A DNA stretch of 64,000 nt from an uncultured Ectothiorhodospiraceae bacterium (GTDB taxonomy: Bacteria > Pseudomonadota > Gammaproteobacteria > JAABTG01), in assembly GCA_937867305.1 (NCBI GenBank), contig CALMKJ010000022.1:1-64000 (forward strand), in the 5' to 3' direction. Position 1 is the stretch's first letter. Each line of letters opens with the position of its first letter. The notes below the pieces were generated by a model, which saw nothing but the letters and a program-made list of their open reading frames with translations, had not been told where the DNA came from and did no database searches. Made by a program: the position numbers and the translations under genes. Shown piece by piece: positions 25,263 to 31,795 of this stretch.

Positions 25263-25295
25263 GGGCGGGCCCTGCCCACGCGGTGGGGCCCGCCC
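25263..25295 (+). terminator. strong hairpin after sor
   Basis: GGGCGGGCCC (25263-25272) pairs perfectly with GGGCCCGCCC (25286-25295) over a 13-base loop, 19 bases after the sor stop. No T-run follows. It probably ends or protects the sor message and separates it from the next small gene. Confidence 0.6.
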
Positions 25296-25371
25296 GCAGT
25301 CTGCAGGCCCCAGCCCTGCCTGACCCGTTTCGCCTCACCAAGCCATTTCCTACCCTAGAGGAGAGCCGCCC

Positions 25372-25575
25372 ATGGCAACCCGCAAGCCCAACTACGCATT
25401 CGAGCGCAACCAGCGCACCAAGGCCAAGGCCGCCAAACGCCAGGCCAAACAACAGGCGAAAACGGAGGCGAGGCGCCGCGAGACTCCGGGCGAGCCGGCG
25501 GGTGCCCCATCCGCAGACCACGAGTCCGGCAGCGACGCGGCCGAGGACGAGGGTGGGGAGTCCGAGGGCGCGTAG
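25372..25575 (+). CDS. small conserved Lys-rich protein, unknown
   Basis: 67 residues. It opens with RKPNYAFERNQRTKAKAAKRQAKQQAKTEARRR, a charged helix-forming stretch, then an acidic Ser/Glu/Asp tail. Small proteins starting RKPNYxFE with Lys/Ala-rich helices are common in Proteobacteria and have no assigned role. AGAGGAGAG precedes the ATG. It is separated from sor by the hairpin, so a direct link to sulfur oxidation is unlikely. Confidence 0.7.
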   Translation: MATRKPNYAFERNQRTKAKAAKRQAKQQAKTEARRRETPGEPAGAPSADHESGSDAAEDEGGESEGA

Positions 25576-25645
25576 GGGGCTCGAGAACTGGAGCAGAACC
25601 GCGCCCGTATACGGATGACCTTTCAGCAACGCAGGAGGGTGAGCC

Positions 25646-26584
25646 GTGCCCGTGCGTGACATCTCCGCGTGGACTCACGAGCACGTGTTCGACTCCGGCA
25701 ACCGGGCCGGGGAGCGGGGTACGCGGGTCGTCACGTGGATCACCGCGGCCACCATGGTCGTCGAGATCGTGGCCGGCTGGGCCTACAACTCCATGGCGCT
25801 CCTGGCCGATGGATGGCACATGAGCTCGCACGCCGTTGCCATTGGCGTGAGCGCCTTTGCCTACGCGGCAGCCCGGCGCTACGCGGGTGACCCGCGCTTT
25901 GCCTTCGGGACCTGGAAGATCGAGATCCTCGGCGGTTTCGCGAGCGCCGTGTTCCTGCTCGTCGTCGCCGCCCTCATGGTCCTTGGCTCCGTGGAGCGCC
26001 TGGTGGTGCCGCAGGTCATCCACTATCCCGAGGCGATGGCCATCGCGGCGTTGGGCCTTGCGGTCAATCTCGTCTCGGCAGTGATCCTGGGCGACGCTCA
26101 CGACCACCACGACGGGCCGGAGCACCAGGACCACGGGCCCCATCATCATCACGACCTGAACCTTCGGTCGGCCTACCTGCACGTCCTCGCGGACGCGGTG
26201 ACCTCCGTGCTGGCGATGGTTGCCCTGGGTGGCGGTTGGCTGTACGGATGGTCGTGGCTCGACCCCCTGATGGGGCTCGTCGGAGCCGCCCTGGTCGCCC
26301 TCTGGGCACGTAACCTGCTGACGGAAACTGGAAAGGTGCTCCTCGACCGGGAGATGGACCACACGGTGGTGGACGAGATCCGTAAAACGCTAGAGACGGG
26401 CTCCGACCGAGGGGGGACCCGGATCGCCGACCTGCACGTCTGGCGCGTTGGCAAGAACGCCTACTCCTGCGCACTCAGCGTCGTGACGTACGATGCGAGC
26501 GTGAACCCGGCTCGCGTGCGGGAGTGGCTCTCCGTGCACCAGGAGATCGTGCATTCAACCATCGAGGTGCACGTCGGCTCGTGA
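25646..26584 (+). CDS. dmeF: cation diffusion facilitator, DmeF-like
   Basis: 312 residues from a GTG behind AGGAGGGTGAG. The CDF pattern is clear: six membrane helices, a metal site HMSSH in helix II (ALLADGWHMSSH), the paired LHVLADAVTSVLAM in helix V, and a cytosolic C-terminal domain (IADLHVWRVGKNAYS). The opening HEHVFDSGNRAGERGTR and a His-rich loop (HDHHDGPEHQDHGPHHHHD) are typical of DmeF exporters of Co(II), Ni(II) or Zn(II). It lowers cytosolic metal by proton antiport. Confidence 0.9.
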   Translation: MPVRDISAWTHEHVFDSGNRAGERGTRVVTWITAATMVVEIVAGWAYNSMALLADGWHMSSHAVAIGVSAFAYAAARRYAGDPRFAFGTWKIEILGGFASAVFLLVVAALMVLGSVERLVVPQVIHYPEAMAIAALGLAVNLVSAVILGDAHDHHDGPEHQDHGPHHHHDLNLRSAYLHVLADAVTSVLAMVALGGGWLYGWSWLDPLMGLVGAALVALWARNLLTETGKVLLDREMDHTVVDEIRKTLETGSDRGGTRIADLHVWRVGKNAYSCALSVVTYDASVNPARVREWLSVHQEIVHSTIEVHVGS

Positions 26585-26614
26585 CGGGGTCCGGCCGGCC
26601 GCAGGCGCGGTGAA

Positions 26615-26690
26615 TGGTGCCGGTTGAGGGAGTCGAACCCCCGGCCTGCCGCTTACAAGGCGGCTGCTCTACCAGCTGAGCTAAACCGGC
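26615..26690 (-). tRNA. tRNA-Thr (anticodon UGU)
   Basis: On the minus strand a full cloverleaf runs from GCCGGTT (26690 inward) to AACCGGC-A-CCA, with CCA encoded. The D-arm TAGCTCAGCTGGTAGAGCA, an anticodon stem GCCGC/GCGGC with loop CTTGTAA, and T-loop GGTTCGACTCC are all intact. Positions 34-36 read TGT, so it decodes ACA as threonine. Confidence 0.97.
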
Positions 26691-26751
26691 GTCGCGGCGG
26701 ATTCTAGGTGCCGGAGCGCGGTGGGTGCAACGCGGGCCAGGGTCTGCTCCC

Positions 26752-27054
26752 TCAAGCGGCAGGCTCGGCAAGCTCCTCGACCCACTCGAAGCCGATCTCC
26801 CAGGCGTGGCCGTCCTGGTCGGCCCAGGTCTGGAACGACTCCCGGGCCTCCAGCAGTACGTGCCGGCCCGGCGTGTGCCACTCCGGCTCCGGAACGTCGT
26901 CGTCGCAGGTGAACCCGACGGGCAGGCGTTGCGCAGTGACCGCCAGCTTCAACGCCTCCTCGCGGCTCGGCGCCTCGAGTAGCGCGTGATAGGTCTCCGC
27001 CAGGCCCCGGCCTTCCACGTCGCGGTAACTTGCCCAGATGCTCCAGCGTCTCAT
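26752..27054 (-). CDS. hypothetical cytoplasmic protein
   Basis: 100 residues from the ATG at 27054 (an extension to 27096 is possible). Acidic, with many Trp (WSIWASYRDVEGRG, ESFQTWADQDGHAWEIGFEWVEEL). No signal or membrane segment. I recognise no family. It stands between tRNA-Thr and an AT-rich intergenic patch. The frame has the codon bias of real genes here, but the ribosome-binding site is weak. Confidence 0.55.
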   Translation of the reverse strand: MRRWSIWASYRDVEGRGLAETYHALLEAPSREEALKLAVTAQRLPVGFTCDDDVPEPEWHTPGRHVLLEARESFQTWADQDGHAWEIGFEWVEELAEPAA

Positions 27055-27376
27055 GTCGGTGCGCTCGAATGGATGCCGACTCTCCCGATGCAACAACCGT
27101 GCACGGGGTGCCGAGAGGCCGCAATCACAAGGGGATGAGCCGTTCCTCCCTACGCTGTGTCGGCTCGCCCGTCAACTGTCTCGACAGCGCGTGCGCCCTG
27201 ACCGGTCCAATCTGTGAAGGCCCTCACGGAGATCGGGGCATTTCCGGGCGCTCATCGGAAAACTTGACACGTGCTCGACGCCTTTTCAACTCCAGAGAAC
27301 CTTTCAAGTCAACTGGTTCTGGAATGCATCTCAGATGAATTAGTATGGTCCAGGGTGGGTGACGGAGGGCGCGAGG
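27055..27376. other. gene-free region with an AT-rich patch upstream of the Nudix gene
   Basis: 322 bases without a gene. From about 27245 to 27345 the AT content is well above the surroundings. It holds TTGACA (27264-27269) without a good -10 at 16-18 bases, and TAGTAT near 27341. A bulged inverted repeat CCAGA-GA-ACC (27292-27301) / GGTTCTGG (27315-27322) could form a leader hairpin. The region may hold the Nudix promoter and 5' leader, or a small RNA. Confidence 0.4.
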
Positions 27377-27799
27377 ATGGCTGAAGGTGTTTCCCGCTTT
27401 TCCGCCGGGGTGGTCGTCCTGCGCCGGCAGGGGGAGACCTGCCGCTTCCTCCTCCTGCGTTCCTTCCGCTACTGGGACTTCCCGAAGGGTCAGGTGGAGC
27501 CGGGCGAGGAGCCCATCGACGCCGCCCGTCGCGAGGTGAGGGAGGAGACGGGCATCACGGACCTGGATTTCCGCTGGGGGTTCGACTACCGGGACACCCC
27601 ACCGTATGGGCGCGGCAAGGTGGCCCGTTACTACGTGGCGGAGACCGCAGAGCACCACGTGACGCTCCCGGTGAACCCCGCACTCGGCCGTGCCGAGCAC
27701 GAGGAGTTCCGGTGGGTGACCCGGGCCGCCGCGCGCGACCTGGTGGTCCCGCGGGTCGCCGCCATCCTGGACTGGGCGGTGTCCGTCGCCGGGTGCTGA
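27377..27799 (+). CDS. Nudix hydrolase (Ap4A hydrolase-like)
   Basis: 140 residues. A complete Nudix box (G-x5-E-x7-REVREETGI) spans 38-60 within FPKGQVEPGEEPIDAARREVREETG. The YWDFPKGQ opening and small size resemble bis(5'-nucleosyl)-tetraphosphatases of the MutT/Nudix family. The substrate is unproven. The ATG follows GGAGGGCGCGAGG; an in-frame GTG at 27359 is less likely. Confidence 0.88.
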   Translation: MAEGVSRFSAGVVVLRRQGETCRFLLLRSFRYWDFPKGQVEPGEEPIDAARREVREETGITDLDFRWGFDYRDTPPYGRGKVARYYVAETAEHHVTLPVNPALGRAEHEEFRWVTRAAARDLVVPRVAAILDWAVSVAGC

Positions 27800-27897
27800 C
27801 CGGGCTCCCGGGTCGCGGGCTCGCCCGCACCGGTGCCGCCCCGGCAGGTGACCCGCCGGACGGCGCCGCAATGTCCTCCCGCCCTGGTTGAGAGGAG

Positions 27898-29439
27898 CTA
27901 GACTGCCCCGGCCCCGGCCGCTGGCGATTCCGCTGCCGCTGCCGGTCCGGGGGCTGCGGCGGGCCCCGGGGCCGCCGTCGCCCCGGGTGCCTCCACCCCG
28001 GACGGATTGGTGAAGCGGTCGTTCAAGCTCTGCACGTAGCGGTCCGCCTCGGCGAGAACCGTGGCGAGTCTCCGGCGGGCGCGCTTGCCCCAGCCCGCCG
28101 GACGGGTGAAGAAGATCGAGCGCCAGGGGGCGGTGTTGCGCGCGAACGCTTTGCGCAGGGACTCCCGGGTGAGCAGGTGCGGGATGTCGGCGCCGAGCCG
28201 TTGGCCGATGCGCCGGGCGTGCACGCGCCGGGCGGTGAAGTGGGCGTACAGCGCCAGGGCAAGCGCGGCCAGCACCCCGAGCGCGGTCCCGAGGGTCCGG
28301 GCGAGAGGTACCTCGCCGCTGCGCCACGCATCGAGCGAGACGTTCTGCCAGAAACCCGTGTACAGGCCGAGGGCCAGGCCCAGGACCAGGAGGACACCGG
28401 CAATGGCGGCGTCGGTCCAGAGCACCCGGCGCTTCCAGGTCTCCTTGGCCTGGCGCAAGCGAGGCACCCAGTCGCCCTCGATGTTCTTCGCGGTCTTCTC
28501 CAGCACGCCCACGAGCCGGTAGGCGCGCTCCACCTCGACCTGGCGCATGCGGCCGTGGATCTCGGCCAGGTCCTGGTCGCGCTTGGCCTCGAAGCGCTGG
28601 CGCCTGACCGGGTCCTCGATGGGCACGGCGGCCTCGGGGCTGTAGATCCGGTAGAAGCGGCCGGCGGTGAGGCCGCGCTGGCCGAGGGCCCGCTGCCAGG
28701 CCGCAAACACCTCCTCGGGATTGTCCTCGCGCGCCGCGGTGTCGATCTGGTTCAGGACGTAGAGGAACTTGTTGGAATCCGGCCGGTGGAAGGTGTTGGT
28801 GACCAGGTGCTCGAGGGTGTCCTGCATCGCCCCGGGCTCGGGGTGCCGGGCGTCGAAGAAGACCAGCACCAGGTCCGAGAGGTCCATGATGTGGTCGGTG
28901 ATCCGCAGCGTCGACGTGCGCTGGGCATCGGCGTCGAATCCCGGGGAGTCGATCAGGATCTTGCCCTTCAGTTTCTCGCTGGGGCAGGTCTTCAGCTGGA
29001 GGTAGGCGTCGACCCGCCGGCCCTCTCCGGTCGCGACGGCCTCGATGTCGGCGCTCACCTGGTAGAAGGGGAAGCGCGGGTCGGCGTCGAGCGAAAGCCC
29101 GGGCAGGACGCGGCTCGTGCCGTCGTTGCTGTAGGTGATCACGGTGAACTTGTCGTCCACCGCCTGGTTCCCCGTGGACTGCAGCCGGGCCCCGAGGTAG
29201 TTGTTGATGAAGGTCGACTTGCCCGAGGAAAAGGTGCCCAGGACGGAGATGAGCGGCCACCAGGAGACCCGCGTGGCGTAGGACTCATCGCGATCGAGCA
29301 GTCCGAGGCGGTAGGCTACGGCGTCCAGCTCGCGGAAGCTGTGCACCGACTCGAGGAGGACCGGGTTCTCCCGCTCCAGGTGGTGCTCCAGGCTGCGGAT
29401 GCGCTGCTCGATCGGACGGGGTTCGGCGGCGTGGCTCAT
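27898..29439 (-). CDS. dynamin-like large GTPase with two TM helices
   Basis: 513 residues. The dynamin-type GTPase domain has G1 GTFSSGKST (68-76), G3 DSPGFD (about 168) and G4-like LNQID (about 228). A helical stretch follows, then two membrane helices near 345-365 (AAIAGVLLVLGLALGLYTGF) and 385-405 (LGTALGVLAALALALYAHF). The C-terminal tail is Ala/Pro/Gly-rich low complexity. Bacterial dynamin-like proteins remodel or fuse membranes. Here it is a single gene, not the tandem pair seen in some bacteria. A minus-strand TATACT at 29579-29574 may be its -10. Confidence 0.85.
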   Translation of the reverse strand: MSHAAEPRPIEQRIRSLEHHLERENPVLLESVHSFRELDAVAYRLGLLDRDESYATRVSWWPLISVLGTFSSGKSTFINNYLGARLQSTGNQAVDDKFTVITYSNDGTSRVLPGLSLDADPRFPFYQVSADIEAVATGEGRRVDAYLQLKTCPSEKLKGKILIDSPGFDADAQRTSTLRITDHIMDLSDLVLVFFDARHPEPGAMQDTLEHLVTNTFHRPDSNKFLYVLNQIDTAAREDNPEEVFAAWQRALGQRGLTAGRFYRIYSPEAAVPIEDPVRRQRFEAKRDQDLAEIHGRMRQVEVERAYRLVGVLEKTAKNIEGDWVPRLRQAKETWKRRVLWTDAAIAGVLLVLGLALGLYTGFWQNVSLDAWRSGEVPLARTLGTALGVLAALALALYAHFTARRVHARRIGQRLGADIPHLLTRESLRKAFARNTAPWRSIFFTRPAGWGKRARRRLATVLAEADRYVQSLNDRFTNPSGVEAPGATAAPGPAAAPGPAAAAESPAAGAGAV

Positions 29440-29717
29440 CGTTGTGCTCCTGTGGCCGGCGCCAGGGCATCGGCGGCTGCGGTGGGCGTGGGTTTCTGGG
29501 AGAACCGCCCCGGCACCCGCTCGGGGCGTGGGGAGGTTTCCGGCACGGTCTGGTACTGCAAGGACGCGGGACCAGTATACCCCAGGGGTGGCCCGGGTCG
29601 TCGGCCGGGGAGGGGAAAGGGGGCGCCGGGGGAGAGATCCGGGGCCTGTGGCCGCGGGTCGCCCGGCTCCGGAAAGGGTGCGGACCGCGGGGGTGTTGCC
29701 CCCGGAGGCTGAGGCCC

Positions 29718-30431
29718 ATGCGATTCTCCTCGGCGCTGACCGAGGGCCGCCTGGCGCGGCGCTACCAGCGGTTCTTCGTGGACGTCGACCTGCCGGACGG
29801 CCGGCGGGTGACCGCCCACTGCCCGAACACGGGCTCGCTCATGGGTTGCGCGGACCCGGGGCTCCGGGTGTGGCTGAGCGACGTGTCCGGGGTGGGCCGC
29901 AAGCTGGACCTGCGCTGGGACCTCGTGGAGGTGGGGGGTGGCGCCCTCGTCGGTGTCAACACGCTCTTCGCCAACCGGCTGGTGCGCGAGGCCATCGGGG
30001 CGGGTGTGGTCCCGGAACTCGGGGGCTACGGGGAGGTGCGCGGGGAGGTCCGTTTCGGCAGTGAGGGAAGCCGGGTGGACCTGCTGCTGTCCCGCCCGGA
30101 GGGTGGGGCGCGCTGCTTCCTCGAGGTAAAGAATGTCACGGCCGCCGTTCAGGGGGGAGTTGCGCTCTTTCCCGACGCGGTGAGCCGTCGGGCGAGCAAG
30201 CACCTCCGGGAGCTGATGGCGGTGGTGGCGGGGGGTGAGCGGGCGGCCCTTCTGTTCTGCGTGCAGCGCGGCGACGTGGAGGAGGTCCGCCCTGCGGACG
30301 CCATCGACCCGGTCTACGGCCGCACGCTTCGGGAGGCCGTGGCCGCGGGAGTGGAGGTCCTGGCCTACCGCGCCCGCGTGAGCCTCGCGGGCATCGCGCT
30401 CACCGACCGGGTCCCCGTGGTCTGCGAGTGA
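29718..30431 (+). CDS. sfsA: SfsA (DNA/RNA nuclease family protein)
   Basis: 237 residues matching the SfsA family: RRYQRFFVDVDLPDGRRVTAHCPNTGSLMG, PxSRVDLLL, FLEVKNVTAA and FPDAVSRRASKHLREL. It was first described as a sugar-fermentation stimulation protein in E. coli; the fold includes a PD-(D/E)XK nuclease-like core (SRVDLLL..FLEVKN). Its role is still unclear. It stands alone, divergent from the dynamin-like gene across a 278-base gap. Confidence 0.93.
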   Translation: MRFSSALTEGRLARRYQRFFVDVDLPDGRRVTAHCPNTGSLMGCADPGLRVWLSDVSGVGRKLDLRWDLVEVGGGALVGVNTLFANRLVREAIGAGVVPELGGYGEVRGEVRFGSEGSRVDLLLSRPEGGARCFLEVKNVTAAVQGGVALFPDAVSRRASKHLRELMAVVAGGERAALLFCVQRGDVEEVRPADAIDPVYGRTLREAVAAGVEVLAYRARVSLAGIALTDRVPVVCE

Positions 30432-30473
30432 GCGCGAGGGGAGCGCGAGGGGAGCGGCCTCTCCCCGGAGCGG

Positions 30474-30965
30474 TCAGGGGGTCTCGGCCGGTGGGCGCCG
30501 CCAGGTGCCTGACTTGCCCCCGGATTTTTCCAGGAGCCGGATGTCGGTAAGGGTCATCCCCCGGTCGACGGCCTTGCACATGTCGTACACGGTGAGCAAC
30601 GCGACCTGCACCGCGGTGAGGGCCTCCATCTCCACGCCGGTGGGCCCTACCGTCTCGGCCCGCGCGCGGCAGTGGACCGATGGCGGGTCGTCGTGGGGCT
30701 CGAGATCGAGCTCGACCCGGGTGAGGGCGATGGGGTGGCAGAGCGGGACGAGGTCGGCGGTCCGCTTCGAGGCCATGATCCCGGCGACCCGGGCCACGCC
30801 GAGCACGTCGCCCTTCTTGTGGCCGCCCTCGACGATGAGGCGCAGGGTGGCGGGAGCCATCCGGATGGTGCCCTCGGCGACGGCGACTCGGTGGGTTGCA
30901 GGCTTGGGGCCGACGTCGACCATGTGGGCCTCGCCCGCGTCGTTGAAGTGGGTCAGCTCGCGCAT
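30474..30965 (-). CDS. moaC: cyclic pyranopterin monophosphate synthase
   Basis: 163 residues. It converts the MoaA product to cyclic pyranopterin monophosphate, step one of molybdenum-cofactor synthesis. Signatures are [46 protein letters not shown] and the active-site segment [19 protein letters not shown] with the conserved Asp and Lys. The start at 30965 lies 75 bases from the divergent moaD. No MoaA is in the window. Confidence 0.95.
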   Translation of the reverse strand: MRELTHFNDAGEAHMVDVGPKPATHRVAVAEGTIRMAPATLRLIVEGGHKKGDVLGVARVAGIMASKRTADLVPLCHPIALTRVELDLEPHDDPPSVHCRARAETVGPTGVEMEALTAVQVALLTVYDMCKAVDRGMTLTDIRLLEKSGGKSGTWRRPPAETP

Positions 30966-31040
30966 ACACTGTGCCTTGCGGTGCGGGGGCATACTGGACA
31001 CCCCGGGGGGCAGCCCTCGGTGGGGCGGAAGGAGGTGAGG

Positions 31041-31274
31041 GTGGCAATCACGGTACGGTACTTTGCCAGCCTGAAGGAACGGATGGGAAGGGCCGGGGAC
31101 TCCCTGGGACCGGGCGCCGCGGGCACGGTGCGGGAGGTCTGGGAGCAGGTGGGGGGCGGCGTGCCCCTGCCGCCCCACACGCTGGTGGCGGTCAACCTGG
31201 AGTACGTCGACCCCTCGCACCCGGTGCGCGACGGTGACGAGGTGGCCTTCTTCCCACCCGTCACGGGGGGCTGA
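31041..31274 (+). CDS. moaD: molybdopterin synthase sulfur carrier subunit
   Basis: 77 residues with a beta-grasp fold ending in the diagnostic Gly-Gly (PPVTGG), which is thiocarboxylated to deliver sulfur to MoaE. It opens [12 protein letters not shown]. The GTG at 31041 follows AAGGAGG; GTG 31035 is an in-frame alternative. moaE begins 4 bases after the stop, so the two synthase subunits are coupled. Confidence 0.93.
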   Translation: MAITVRYFASLKERMGRAGDSLGPGAAGTVREVWEQVGGGVPLPPHTLVAVNLEYVDPSHPVRDGDEVAFFPPVTGG

Positions 31275-31278
31275 GCCC

Positions 31279-31734
31279 ATGCGGGTGGAGATTCGAACGA
31301 CGCCCTTCGACCCCTGGTCCGAGCTCGCGGCCTGGACCTCGCCGGTGGGGGACTCCGGGGCGGGGGACTCCGGCGCGGCGGATGCCGGCGCCACGGCGGT
31401 GTTCGTGGGCACGACCCGCGATTTCAACGGCCCCCATGCCGTGCGGGAGATGACGCTCGAGCACTACCCGGGGATGACCGAGCGTTACCTCGAGCGCATC
31501 GCGGGGGAGGCCACGGAGCGCTGGGCACTTCTCGACGTCCTGGTCGTGCACCGGGTGGGGCAGCTGCTGCCCGGCGACCCCATCGTCCTCGTGGCCGCGC
31601 GGTCCGCCCACCGGGGGCCTGCCCTGGATGCCTGCCGCTACCTCATCGAGGAGCTGAAGCATCGGGCGCCCCTCTGGAAAAAAGAGGTGACCCCGGGGGG
31701 CGACCGCTGGGTGGAGAGCAATACGCCCGGTTGA
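31279..31734 (+). CDS. moaE: molybdopterin synthase catalytic subunit
   Basis: 151 residues. It forms a heterotetramer with MoaD to make molybdopterin. Landmarks: [44 protein letters not shown], and [13 protein letters not shown] with the catalytic lysine. Odd: a Gly/Asp/Ser/Ala insert ([15 protein letters not shown]) before the core strand, built from short repeats of GGGGACTCC-like sequence. It converges on glnD across a strong hairpin. Confidence 0.95.
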   Translation: MRVEIRTTPFDPWSELAAWTSPVGDSGAGDSGAADAGATAVFVGTTRDFNGPHAVREMTLEHYPGMTERYLERIAGEATERWALLDVLVVHRVGQLLPGDPIVLVAARSAHRGPALDACRYLIEELKHRAPLWKKEVTPGGDRWVESNTPG

Positions 31735-31739
31735 CCGGG

Positions 31740-31778
31740 GAGGCCGCCGCGGCCCGGGCGCAACCGGGCCGCCGCCTC
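31740..31778. terminator. bidirectional hairpin between moaE and glnD
   Basis: GAGGC and GCGGCCCGG on the left pair with CCGGGCCGC and GCCTC on the right, with a small internal bulge and a GCGCAA loop. It lies between two convergent stops and could end both messages. No T-run. Confidence 0.6.
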
Positions 31779-31795
31779 GGCCCGGCGCTCGGGGC

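Noticed and set aside
27176-27187. LexA box CTGTCTCGACAG
   Set aside because: The gammaproteobacterial LexA box needs CTGT-N8-ACAG; here only 4 bases lie between the half-sites.
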